Shown here piece after piece: positions 11,166-23,779 of a stretch of 64,000 bases of DNA. Under the pieces are notes generated by a model. The model was not told the DNA's origin, did no database searches, and was given only the letters and a program-made list of their open reading frames with translations. Both the position numbers and the translations under genes were made by a program. Source of the DNA: Papiliotrema nemorosa (lineage: Eukaryota; Basidiomycota; Tremellomycetes; Tremellales; Rhynchogastremaceae). Where the stretch lies: positions 558,001 through 622,000 of the forward strand of contig JASKOT010000007.1 in NCBI GenBank assembly GCA_032158125.1, in the 5' to 3' direction. Positions within the stretch are counted from its first letter, which is position 1. The number at the start of each line of letters is the position of its first letter.

Positions 11166-11582
11166 GATAGGCCAGCTCGCTGCTATAGATGACCCACTCG
11201 ACTTTTACCACTGTGTATCATCCCTTGGCTCGACGCGACGCGACTGACAGTCCCGTCGGAAGTGGAGTAGTTTTGCGTGGACCGGGGATGGGGTGGCAAA
11301 AGACACACACAAATCGACCACGTGGCTTGTTTTCGCGACTTTTCAGGACAACCAACGAAGTGGGACGATTCGTTTGGGGGGCCACAGGCGACGATCGACT
11401 TTATTGACATCGACCCACCTATACATTCACTCTTTCCTCCTTCTCTTATAGACCTCTTGCGACTGCTCATCGTCGCTCGATAGAGTACCCACCGACCACC
11501 CGGGATCACTCGTTTCTCCCGATTTCATACAGACCTCGTAGCCCCCAAATCGCCCTCCCCCACTCAGACCTCCCTCTCCACC
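11166..11582. promoter_or_regulatory. Divergent promoter between DAD4 and ERG25
   Basis: These 417 nt separate two start codons on opposite strands. The stretch just before ERG25 is pyrimidine-rich (about 11430-11580), as is common upstream of well-expressed basidiomycete genes, and the ERG25 start lies in a strong CCACCATGG context. I see no clear TATA box or sterol-response element. Confidence 0.5.
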
Positions 11583-12743
11583 ATGGCGTCCGCAACAGCC
11601 ATGCAGCTGCTGGACAAGTATTTCCCCGCTGTCGCTCCTCATCTCCAGACTATGAACGCGACCGAGGCTCAGAACTCTCTCTACGGAGCCATGGACCTCG
11701 ACCACCTCAACTGGCTCGAACGTTCTTGGGCCAGCTACTACATTTGGATCGGTAACCCCATCATCGCCACCGGTCTCTTGTCCTTCTTGGTCCACGAGGT
11801 AGGCATCTCTTCACATCCTCCCGACCCATGCTGACTCTTCAGGTCATCTACTTTGGTCGATGCATCCCATGGCTCATCATTGACGCCATGCCGTACTTTC
11901 ACAAATGGAAGATTCAACAAAACAAACACGTCTCCAACGAACAAATTTGGGCGTGCACCAAAGACGTTCTCCTCACTCATTTCACTTGCGAATTCCCGTT
12001 AATCTACCTCTTTCACCCGATCTGTTGCTACTTTGGCATGTCGACATACGAGGTGCCCTTCAGCCCTGTCCCACTTATGCTCGCTCAGATCGCCTTTTTC
12101 TTTGTGTTCGAGGATACCTTCCACTACTTTGCTCACCGAGCCTTACACTGGGGACCGCTGTACAAGCACATTCACAAGAAGCACCACACCTACAGCGCAC
12201 CCATCGGTCTCGCTGCCGAGTACGCTCATCCATTGGAGGTCTTGATTCTCGCTCAGGGAACCATCTCGGGACCGTTCCTCTACTGTCTCTTCCGAAACGA
12301 CCTGCACATCCTCACCGTGTACATTTGGGTCACCCTCCGACTGTTCCAGGCTGTCGACGCTCACTCGGGATACGACTTCCCCTGGTCTCTCCGACACTGG
12401 CTCCCGTTCTGGGCCGGAGCCGATCACCACGATTTCCACCACCAAAGCTTCATGGTGAGCTAGCTCTTTCTCCTCCTCATCCATTGCTGACATTACAGGA
12501 CTGTTACTCTACCAGCTTCCGATGGTGGGATCACATGCTCGGCACCGACCAACGAGTGAGTAGAGTGCCTGAAATATCGGGCTGGACACTGATATCCAGT
12601 ACAAGCGAGCCCGAGCCAGAGTCGCTGCTGCCGCTCCTAGTGAACGATCAAAGGTCGAGCAAGCCGAGGTTGAGAAGGCAGAGAGGGATGGTCTTGCGGC
12701 TGAGCGAGCTCTGCTTGCTTCGGTCGGAGTCAAGGAGGAATAG
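11583..12743 (+). CDS. ERG25: C-4 methylsterol oxidase
   Basis: ER membrane di-iron oxygenase that oxidises the C4 methyl groups of 4,4-dimethylzymosterol in ergosterol synthesis, working with Erg26 and Erg27. Exons 11583-11798, 11843-12454, 12499-12555 and 12600-12743 give 342 aa; all three introns are exactly 44 nt. The fatty-acid-hydroxylase fold is shown by three histidine clusters: HRALH near 170, HKKHH near 185 and DHHDFHH near 268, in the order and spacing of the family, between hydrophobic segments such as PLMLAQIAFFFVFED. RWWDHMLGTD follows the last cluster as in known Erg25. The C-terminal tail is charged and alanine/glutamate-rich and is less conserved. Confidence 0.95.
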
Positions 12744-13234
12744 GATGGACAGTCTTGACATCAGCTCTCCACCTTCACATTCACTTCATAGCACCCTCGC
12801 AAACCTCTGCATATGATGCGCAAATGCACTCTCTCATATAGACATTGACTCGTACGAGTATCCACGAGTAAATTCCTGGCGGTAAGCGGTAAAAGGAGTG
12901 AGACTTCCGATGATTACGTAAACATAGTCGCCCATTGGTACATCGTCATCGAGCCAGTCCATTGGGATGAGCTGCTTCTCGATATTCATTTCTTCTCATC
13001 TCCCATTTTCATCCCATCTCTCACCCCATCTCACCCTCGTATACCCTAGAGCATCGGAAATCGGGAGCACAATATCTGATATCGAAGCTCGGCAGAAGAA
13101 CCTGCAAGCAGAGTGATTCTCACCGATCGCCCTTTGACTGTCGACACTCTGGTCAATCAGGTGTATAGGGGCATTAAACTTACGATCATCGCTCAAGACG
13201 GGGTACAGCCAAGAAGGCTAGAGGATCAAACAAT
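12744..13234. other. Intergenic region ERG25 to VPS13
   Basis: It holds the 3' flank of ERG25 and the upstream region of VPS13. CATCTC/CCCATC-rich pyrimidine stretches lie at about 12985-13045. No ORF or RNA gene is supported. Confidence 0.5.
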
Positions 13235-16200
13235 ATGCAGGCGATAAAGGGGATCGCCTCGCAGCTCGTCAACAACCTCGTCTCCCCCTACGTCGAGAAT
13301 TTGAATTCAAATGATCTGAACTTTTCAGTCTTGTCAGGTGAATACCTCCACACCCATCCTGGCCCCTTACCTCGCCGCTACTTCTGATAAGTTCAGCTGA
13401 CATGCAGGTCATATTGAGCTCAACAATCTTCATCTGAAAAAGTCAGTATTGGAAAGGTTCGGCCTTCCAGTGGAGATTGTAGCTGGAGATATTGGACATT
13501 TGGACATCACAATCCCCTGGGGCGCTCTGAAAGACTCACCAGCAAAGATTGAGATTGACGATATCTATGTTTTAGCTCGGGCTAGACCACAAGGAAAGGT
13601 GGACCCAGAGGAAGATGAAAGAGTCGAACAGGCTACCAAGCAGGAACGGTTGAAGAATGCCGAGGCAGTAGATAGGGCTGCAAGTCAGGTCGGAGCCAAA
13701 GGGCAGACTGAAGGAGGTGAGCTGACGAAATCACTTGAGATAGCCTCAGCTGATGAAATAGCGAAAGAGACATACTTCCAGGCGGTCATGAACAAGATTG
13801 TTAGCAATGTGCAGGTCAGAGTGAAGAATATTCATGTGCGGTATGAGGATGGTACAAGTGCTCCGGAGGTCAGCTATCGTCTTCCAGCTCAACCCGGTCG
13901 TAGCTGATCCTTAGCATCCTTTTGCGGCGGGTGTGACTCTATCAGAGCTCAGTGCAATCTCGACCGACGGCAACTGGGTTGAGGCGTTCATCCAGGACAG
14001 TCTGCAGGGTGTTCACAAGGTGAGTCTCTCGATTGTAGATGAGAGCATACTCATGAGTAGCTTGCAAAACTCAGTGGGCTCTCGGTATACTTTGACACGG
14101 ACACTGGCAGTCTAGACAAGGGCAAAGGGGATCGCCAAGGTACACTTGATGCTCTTAAAGCCATGCTGGTCGGATCACCGAAACATCAGTACATCCTGAA
14201 ACCGGTCACTGGTGAAGCTCGAATCATTCTCAACAAGACAATGTCTTCTGAAGCGCCAAAGATCGACGCTCAGGTCATCTTTGACGAAATCGGGGTGGTG
14301 TTTGACCGCGATCAATACCGAGATGCGCTATCCATGGTAGATGTATTCCATTTCTATCGACGTACACATCAATATCACAAATTTCGACCTTCAGAAGAGG
14401 AATTCAAAAAGAACCCCGCAAGATCAAGGTTACGCTTCGCCCTCAATGCCATCAGCTCAGAAGTCCACGATAGGAAAAAGAGGTGGAGCTGGGACTATAT
14501 ATCGCAAAGGAGGGATACGAGGAAGAAGTATGTGGAAATTTACGTCAAGAAGCTCGCCTTGCCAGAGAATAAGGAGCTGTCTCCGGAAGACGACAGCGCT
14601 TTGAAGGAGATGGAGACTGGTTTGAGTTATGAGGATATCCGATTCTTCCGATCGGTGGCTCGGGCACAGGCCAAGAAGGACGCCGCGACGAGGCGGAAAC
14701 TTGAAGCGGAACAAAGAGCGAATCAGCCCCAACGACAGACCTGGGGTCAGTGGTTATGGGGTGTGCCAAAGGCAGACGACGAAGGAGGCATGTCGGAGGA
14801 AGCTCAAAAGGAGATCGACGACATTATCGACTACGATGCGACCGCTGCCGTGTCTCTCGATTCGACACCAAGAGACTTTATGAAAGCTCGAATATCTGCA
14901 ACACTCAACAAGGGATCATTCTCCCTCCGGACCGATCCGCACGGTGTCAACAGAGATATCATCGCCCTTGTTTTCGATTCATTCTCTGCAGACGCCGTTC
15001 AATTGACAGACTCCATGTCGGGCAAGATCGCCCTAGGAGGCTTCAGGGTGTACGACGGTACGACGACGGATACATTATACCCTCAGATCGTTCGCGTCAA
15101 GGATATTGATGGTTCTTCCAATCGCAAATCGAGCAGCCGGCAGACTAGTCTGGACGTTGGAGGTACGGATGGTGCAATTGCAGAGATCAGTGACGGAATG
15201 ATCAAGAACGACGAAGGAGAAGCTGATCCATTCTTCGTGATGGAAGTGGAACAAAATCCCCTTGATGGTCACGCCGACAACGTGGTGAAAGTCAGGATGC
15301 GTCATCTCGAAATCATATATCATAAAGGATACGTCGAAGCGGTTGTCGCGTTTTTCAAGCCGCCTGCGAGTCAGCTAGAGTCTATTAGCGCATTACTTGA
15401 TGCTGCGGGTCAGACTTTGGACGGTATACGAAAAGAGACTCGAGCAGGGCTCGAGTTTGCGCTCGAGCAACACAAGACGGTGGATATACGTGTTGATATG
15501 AACGCTCCGATCATCATCATCCCCATGGATGTCCGCAGAAAGGACAGTCAAGCTTTGGTCCTTGATGCGGGTCATATTGCCGTTGAAAGCAAATTGGCGG
15601 ATCAGGATAAGCTCAAGGAGGTCCAGAGTAAACGAGGCCGACAATACAGCGACGAAGACTTTCGACAACTCGAGGATCTCATGTACGACAAAATGTCATT
15701 GCGCCTGGAATCCACTCAACTCCTCATGGGTTCGAGTATAGAGGCATGTATGAAGGCAATCGAGAACCCACATGCGGCTGGCGAGAGCGATCTACACATC
15801 TTGGAGCGTATCAACATGTCTTTTACAGTTCATAACGCCATTGTCAACGCTCCAAATCTCACTCGATTCAAGATCGCGGGAGAGTTGCCGGAACTCACCG
15901 TCAATTTCTCGGATCGGAAGTATAAAACGTTGATGCGGTTCATCGATGTCGCGATACCGAGATTTGGCGACGACGAATCTCCTCCCGCCGATGCGCAAAA
16001 GCATATTCAGACGCCTATCAGGCCATCATTCAGGCAGCCCAAAATCGAAGAGTACAACTTAGACGATACTAGATCGGTGGTTTCCCACAGGACGGCAGAA
16101 CATGATGATCACGATAATGATGATGAGAGCTCGATCGATGGCAAGGGGACAGATCAGTTCTATGAGGCGAGAGATGATACATCAGACGTGAGCTTGCTTG

Positions 16201-19200
16201 TACCCGCACGAGTCTGTCAGCTGACAAGTCAGAGCCAACGAGCGGCGATGCAGCAAGTTAGCTTCGAATTCAAGTTTGCGGTTGGTCGACTGAAAGCTTC
16301 CTTGTTCAAGTCGACGTCTCCAACCACCGAACGAGCATTGGCAGATGCATTGTTGGAAGGGTTCGGTCTGACCTTTGCTTTGCGCAAGTACGACATGTCG
16401 GTTGACCTCTTCTTGCGATCTCTTACGCTCGGTATGGTCGAACAAGGAGAACTCCGAAAACCCTTATTATCACCCGCGCAGAAAGATGTCGGCGACACCG
16501 ATTTCAAGCTCATCCAAGTTCGATATGTCAAGGTGCAAAAGGACTCGCCGGAGTTTATGACTGTTCATGAAGGGGTGGACCAGAGCGTCGATACGGAATT
16601 GTCAACCTTCAACATCACTGTCGCACCCGAGCCGATTCTGTCGTTATATGACTTCATCATGACGACTTTTGTGCCGCAAGACGAGGCTCCTGCAATTGCA
16701 CAAAAGGAGGGCGGCCAGGATGTTGCCACGACGGGTGAAGCAGAAACGCAGCCTAAATCTACCGACAAGATCCGGGTGAGAGTCAAGTTGACCACTGTGC
16801 AAGGTCAGTTGGCAGGGAACAAGCCATATTCACGATAACTGACCAGCAGTCTCACTCGAGAACAATGATGTCCGATTCGCCTTACTCGCGCTGCCTGCTG
16901 TGGATGTCGCTATCATGTTGCGGGCAGGGACACTCCGTGTCGGTGCTCGACTGGGCAATATCTCTCTGGAGGATCTTTCCGAGGGAGAGGTCGCCACACC
17001 GGCGTTCAAGAAGCTGCTCAGTATTGAAGGAGGAGAATTGGCCGATTTCAGTTACGAAACGTTTGATCCCACCGATGAAGAGACGTTCCCAGGCTACAAC
17101 TCTTCGGTCATTTTACGAGCTGGTTCACTCAAATTCACATTCATGGAGAAACCGATCCGGGATCTGTACGTCTTCGCACTGAAGTTCGCTCGAATGAAGG
17201 CGGTCTACGATGCGGCTAGTCAAGCGGCGGTACAGCGTGCGAGCGAAGTCACCAGGATGCACTATGACATTGTTGTCAAGACGCCCATCATCGTTCTCCC
17301 GAGGGATGGTCTCACTTCGCCAGATGTGCTGGTTCTTCGACTGGGAGAGATCGTTGCGCAAAACCAGTACTTGGGCGATGTGAACGATACCAGCACGATC
17401 AAAGCCAGTCTGCGAGGTTTGAATGTCGCTTCGGAAATCGAATACGAAGGCAAGGCGGCCTCATTGCAACTGGTCAATGATGTGGCCATTAGTGCGAACA
17501 TCAAACAAGCTAGTGGAGCCTCACACCGCGCCGAGCTGGATCGTGCCGATACCGAGGTATGCTGCTTCGTCTCCACTTTTCATAGCTGACATGGCAGATT
17601 ACGACGGAGATGAGCGACGTCAAGCTGTCTCTAACACAAAGTCAATATGTCCTGCTTATGAGTATCGTTGATTCCCTCCCTCGCGCGCTCAGCGGTGTCA
17701 GCGACGCGGATACAGCTCCCGATGCCTTGCCCGACACTCCCATCACAGAGTCTGGCAATTTGACACCGGTCAGCGAAGGAGCTCCATCGGAGCCTGGTGT
17801 AGATCTTCAGCCAGAATTGGCAGTGGTCAAGGGTAAATCGACCGGCAAAGAAGGTCCAGAAATATGGACGACGCTAGATTTCGTCTTTTCGGTTGGATCA
17901 ATTGCATTAGAGCTCTACACAGGTGAAGCCCATCGACAAGAAGATCTGCAACAAAACTCGATAGCGAGATTCGCTCTTACTCAGACTCATGTGGGTATGA
18001 AGCAATTATCGGATGGCGCAATGGAGGCGGAGTTCTCGTTGCGCGCCTTATCCTTTGCCAATACTCGAGCGGGAAAGAGTGTGTTCAGAGACATCATTCC
18101 TTCTGCCGATCATCAAGGCAAGCAAGTGTAAGCCAAGCTTTTTGAGGAGACATGCAAGGGCTCATATACAGGATGGTACAATACACCATGGCTGGAGGAA
18201 AAGACAAGTCGGCTTTGGCGATCATCACCATCGACAGCCCTCGATTCATCCTCGCTGTTGATCCGCTTGCAGCACTGCTTGAATTCGCCATGAGTCCATT
18301 TAAAAAGTCCGCAGAACAAGCCGAGCAGCCTGCCCAGAAGGAAGAGATCGACGCTCCAGAAGGACCGACGGAAAAGAAGGGCTCTCTGGCGCTTCGTGTT
18401 GAGATTATCGATTCGACAGTCATTGTCCTTGCCGATGACGCCGATTCGCGATCACAGGCGATCCAGCTCAACATCAAGGAGGTTCTGCTTTCCCAACAGA
18501 GCGTGGTCGCTCTGAAAGTGGACAAGCTGGGAATGAGCTTTGGACGAATGGATCGACCCAACGATCGAGTCAAGTTCCTGGACGAGCTCAACATCGCTCT
18601 TTCCCTCGATACGCGCCAACGCGGCTCGCAGCAGATGACAAGTTTCGAAGTGGACATTCCAGACCCGGTCATCTTCCGAGCTTCTTACTCGAACATCATG
18701 CTCATCATGGATATCGTAAACAAAGCCACCGCAGCGGCCACCCGTGCCACTGCTCCTGCCGCAGACCCAACTCCGATATCGAATCGACGAACATCACTGG
18801 CAGGTGAAGGTACGACCATCGCTACAACGTCGATGGCGCCTGTTCCGCCGACAAAAGCGAGTACCCGAAGGACCTCCATCAGCAAGAAGAGACGAAGCTC
18901 GGCGGACAAGTCCAAAGTGCTCGTATCGAAAGAACAGCTCAAGGCGAGGATCAATGGGTTCCAATTTGTTCTCGTGGGCGATCTCCAAGAGCTGCCGTTC
19001 GTCCATGTTTCAACGAACGAATTCCAAGTCATGATCAATGACTGGTCTGGAGATTTAAGGATGGGGACTTCGATCACCACTTCAATCAGGTATTTCAACT
19101 TGACAAACTCGCACTTTGAGCCTTTGATGGATCCTTGGGCGTTCGATCTCCGAGTCAACCGAACTTCCGCTGGACCGGGACAGAACCCTCTCAGCGTAAA

Positions 19201-22200
19201 ACTGTCCGCTGCGGAACGACTGGAACTCAACTTGACCTCGACGTTCATCGAATTGGCCATCACCACCGCTACGGTGTGGAGCAAGGAAGCGGATCGGATC
19301 AAAGAAGGACGAGGTAACGATGCGCCGTTCAAGATTCGTAATCGGACCGGTCTGTCAATGATGATCTGGCCTGAGCCACATGATCTATCAAAGGAGATCA
19401 AGAAGAATGCCGCAAAGACACTGGATGACGGGGCAGACGTCCCTTGGCGTTTCGAAGATCGAAAAGCGACTCGAGATAATGTATCTGCGATCCGACATAA
19501 TTCACTCGGAGTCAAATTGGAGAAGTGTCCCTGGACGGAGCCTTTACGAGGGATCTCAGTCGATCAAGAGGGCGAGCAGATTCTCTACCTTCGACCCAAG
19601 ACGGACAAGGTATCACACCAACTCATGTGTGAGATTCGGCTGGAGCACAACATCAAAGTCATCACTTTCCGATCTACGCTTAATGTCGACAATAGTACCT
19701 CGCATCCTGTCGAGATGATCGTGGTTGATACCCACGGTAAAGCCATGGGAGGAGCTATGAAGATCGATCCGGGAGAGTCGTGCCCGGTTCCTCTTTCGGC
19801 AGTATACGATGGGCGTTTCCGACTGCGACCCTTGAAAGGTTTCGGCTTCAATTACGGCTGGTCGAGCATGATACACTGGACAAACCTTGTCAAGCGACCT
19901 ATCCGACCCATTAGCTGTAAACCAATGAATCCCGGCGATACGGCATTCTACTTTCAAGCTCAGGCAAATTTTGACAATGATAATCCGCACACTAAGGTTT
20001 ACCCCCGAATGTCGGTCACGTTGCGAGCACCCATCGAAATCGAGAATCTTTTGCCGTACAATATCAAATATCGAATTCACGACAAGAATTCGGGTCTGTC
20101 TTCGAGCGAGTTCCTGGTCAAGGGAGGCACGTTCCCCGTTCACACGGTCGAGTTGTCGCATTTGATTCTGTTGTCGATTGCTCCGGAGGATACTGGGTTC
20201 AAGCACAGTGATTACGCCATCATCAACACCGACGACGACGAGCTTCCTCAAGAGGATCACTTCCACCTTCCCGACGAGCACGGTCAAAAACTCATGCTCA
20301 AACTCCATTACTTTGAGTATCCCAAATCGGGTGGAGCGAAAAAGGTGCAGATATACAGTCCTTATATCATCTTGAACAAGACTGGACTTCCCTTTGATCT
20401 CGCCGCGAAAACATGGACAGGAGGTCAAAAGGCTGTCGCAGGTAGCGATCTCTTCGCAAACGATCATCGACGAGACACGCCTACTCCCTTCATGTTCAGC
20501 TATCCGAACGAGGATCGAAGAAACAGATTGTTCCTCAAAGTGGAAGACTCGAAATGGTCCAAAGCGGTATCTTTCGAGACGGTCGCTGCGGATATGCAGA
20601 TTGTCATGTCGGACGCCGAGGGCAATAATGACTATTACGTGGGACTATCATACGCAGAAGGTCTAGGCAAGTACAAGTTGACCAAGGTCATCAACATCGC
20701 ACCTCGTTTCTTGGTCAAAAATTCGTTTGAATATGCCTTACGTATCCGACAGCCTGGATCAGACAAGGTCATTGATCTCGCCCCGGGGGAACGAGTGCCG
20801 TTGCACCAGCTACAGAGTCGAGCAGCCCCGCACTTGGCCATGACCCTCGATGGAGGCGAAATGAAATGGTCGTCGCCGTTCAGTATTGCCGATATTGGAC
20901 GAACGCACTTGACGCTCAAACGAGGTGGTTCTCGACCAAAGACGTATCTCATGCGAGTGGAGACACACATTCAAGGGTCAAGCATCTTCATATACATCTC
21001 CCGAGAGACGGAACCATGGCCATTGAGGTTGCAGAACGATACCAATCTCAACCTCACCTTTGAACAAGTGGACAAGGACGGCGAATGTCCCAAAGATATC
21101 TGTCGACCTATTCGTCTTGCCCCTCATTCAGTCGCAGACTATACTTGGGATTACCCCACAGCTGCCAACAAGCGTATTCAGCTATATGTTGCGCCGAGAA
21201 ATCCCAACGAAGAGAAACAGCCGGTTGGAAAGCCGATAGATATGATGGCTATCGGTATTCAGCCGCCAGTCAAGATCCGTCCCATGTCGAGTAATCAACG
21301 ATCCAATACCGTCTCGATGGACATTCAAGCCGACGGAAACTCCCAATTGCTCGTCATTTCCAACTACAACGAGGATACAAGTGTCTACAAACCTGCGAAA
21401 CGGGGTCCGGGCGGTATACAACGATCGGAGAGTATGGACAGTCTAACGACTACTTCTTTCGAAACGGTCACCGTATCTGAGAAGCCGACTCTAAGCATCT
21501 TGGTCGACCTGGAAGGTATCGGTATATCAGTCATCACCAAGCGGCCCGACGAGCTGTTGTACCTCTCTTTGAGGGGTTTGAAGCTTGGTTATTCGGACTA
21601 CCCACAGTATTATGACGCATTCGTGGATTGTAAATGGATTCAAATTGACAATCAACTCTATGGAGGGTTGTTTCCGATTATCCTCTACCCAACAGTCGTG
21701 CCAAAAGATGGAAAAGAATTGGAGTCACATCCAACACTCCAAGCTTCAGTGGCAGTGCTCAAAGATCGAGGTGAGTAACAATCCATACTCACATGAGAAG
21801 GAGTGCAATTACTGATATGTAGCTCACGGAGTGTGGTTCATCAAATACGCCACGATCTTGCTCCAGGCGATGACAATTGAGCTTGACGAGGACTTCTTGT
21901 TCGCACTGCTGGAATTTGTGAAGTTTAAAGATGCAGCATGGAAGGAACCGACCCACGAGTGAGCACTTCGAAGCCTAGACAGGTGGCTCAAGGTTGACCA
22001 TGTAGTGTTTTGATCGAGCATCCGAAGGACATCCCTGAACCGGACATCGCTGGTGGTCAAGCCGACATCTTCTTTGAGGCGCTGCAGCTGCAGCCTATGC
22101 AGTTGGAATTGTCTTTCATGCGAACAGACCGAGTCAATGTGGATGAAAAGTGAGTTGTGTCACCAGACACGACAGCTATGCTGACTTTCTAGGGTCTCGA

Positions 22201-23447
22201 CTCGGAACCCCTTCTATTACGCTCTGAACGCACTCACAATGACCCTTGGAAATGTCAATGCGGCTCCATTGACCTTCCGAGCGCTTTTCCTGGAGAATTC
22301 TCGGTTGAGCATGCCTTCTTTGATGGAGCGAGTACAGCTGCACTATCAAGAACAAATGATGGCTCAGATCTATCGAGTTCTCGGCTCTGCCGATTTCCTC
22401 GGAAACCCTGTGGGTCTGTTCAACAATATCAGTTCTGGATTCTCCGACATCTTTTACGAGCCGTATCAAGGTATTGTCATGCATGGCAACAAGGATATTG
22501 GCCTCGGTATCGCTAGAGTGAGTGGAGGTTTTCTCTCACAATGATATGGCTGACCGTGTAGGGAGCGACGAGTTTCGCCAAGAAGACTGTGTTTGGTATC
22601 ACAGACAGTATGACCAAGTTTACCAGTTCGATCGGTAAAGGTCTATCTGCTGCTACCCTCGATGCCGAGTATCAGTCCAAGCGTCGAATGACTCAACGAA
22701 GGAACAAGCCCAAACATGCGCTATACGGTGTCGCAGCTGGAGCAAGTGCTTTTGCCGATAGTGTCACATCCGCCTTTGAGGGTGTAGCCAGTCTGCCCTT
22801 AGAAGGAGCCGAAAAGCAGGGTGCGGCAGGATTCGCCAAAGGTGTTGGGAAAGGCTTCGTGGGCTTGTTCACCAAGCCCGTGGTGGGAGTCATGGACTTT
22901 GTGTCGGCTTCTACGGAGGGTATCAGGAATACCACGACGGTGTTTGATCAGGCCGATTTGGACCGGGTCAGATTGCCTAGATACATCTCTCCCGATGGAG
23001 TTGTCAGGGTGAGTCGACCTTTCGACGGTGAGCTGGACAAGGTGGCTGACGCAACAGCCATTCTCCGCTCGAGAAGCATTGGGTCAATCTTGGTTGAAGG
23101 AGGTCAAAGCTGGAGCATACTTCCACGAACAATACATCGCCCATCTCGGTGAGCGAACTTCACCGTCGATTCTTGATTTCACCTGACCATTAGATATACC
23201 CGGTGACGATTCCGTCTCGATCTTGTCGAACAAGCGGATTCTCAATGTTCAAATTCGTAAACTGCGAGAAATATGGGAAGTGTCATTCGAGGATCTCGCT
23301 TCTTTGTCACTAGAGTCGTCGGGTATAGCCTTGTTTTCGAGAGGCGGCAAACCGGGTCCGTTCTTGCCTATCCCGGAGAAAGCAGCGAGGGAATGGTATT
23401 TCAGACATATTGGACGGTCAGTCTACGGGACTATTCTGAGGGAATGA
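13235..23447 (+). CDS. VPS13: Vacuolar protein sorting-associated protein 13 (bridge-like lipid transfer protein)
   Basis: Very long rod-shaped protein that moves phospholipids between membranes at contact sites and acts in vacuolar sorting, mitochondrial maintenance and spore membrane growth. Thirteen exons (13235-13337, 13408-13868, 13915-14019, 14061-16803, 16850-17556, 17598-18127, 18172-21770, 21823-21958, 22006-22149, 22193-22517, 22562-23008, 23058-23148, 23194-23447) total 9645 nt, 3214 aa, within the family's usual size. The chorein N-terminus is clear: LVNNLVSPYVENLN, then HIELNNLHLKKS and HLDITIPWGAL. The long middle forms the beta-groove repeats. The VAB-type adaptor region (about residues 1930-2600) has the typical openings RNRTGLSMMIWPE, LNKTGLPFDLAAKTW and VKNSFEYALRIRQPG. 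The end has the ATG2/APT1-like segment rich in FAKKTVFGITDSMTKF and a closing PH-like stretch. Introns are 41-70 nt. Confidence 0.96.
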
Positions 23448-23779
23448 GCTGATTTGTAGAGTTGTTTCGGCGTATAATAAGGCTCATGCGCAGAGGGACG
23501 ACTGAAATCGAAGTGAATCATGACATGTGTGCAAGGCGGATGCACCGTTTGAAGGAGGCTGCACGATTAATTTATGGCATGGAAGGATTGAACACGGCAT
23601 GCAGGTTAAAAAGTGCCATGTATTATACCTGTACATAGAATGGAAGATTCACATGCACATGCTAAATGCATATTATCGATAGAACGACTCGACAGCAGCG
23701 GTAGAGTACTCTACAAAGCACCGAAATGAGGATGATTATAACAAGCCCTATTGATCTCACTTTGATTCGGCGCCTAGGC
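23448..23779. other. Convergent 3' intergenic region
   Basis: It lies between the VPS13 stop and the stop of the minus-strand gene that follows, so it should hold two terminators or poly(A) regions. AT-rich stretches such as AAATGCATATTATCGATAG (about 23664) occur, but no canonical site can be assigned. No coding signal. Confidence 0.45.

Noticed and set aside
11905..12816. 303-codon ORF overlapping ERG25 in another frame
   Set aside because: It runs through ERG25 introns and exons in the wrong frame; the ERG25 model explains the sequence fully.
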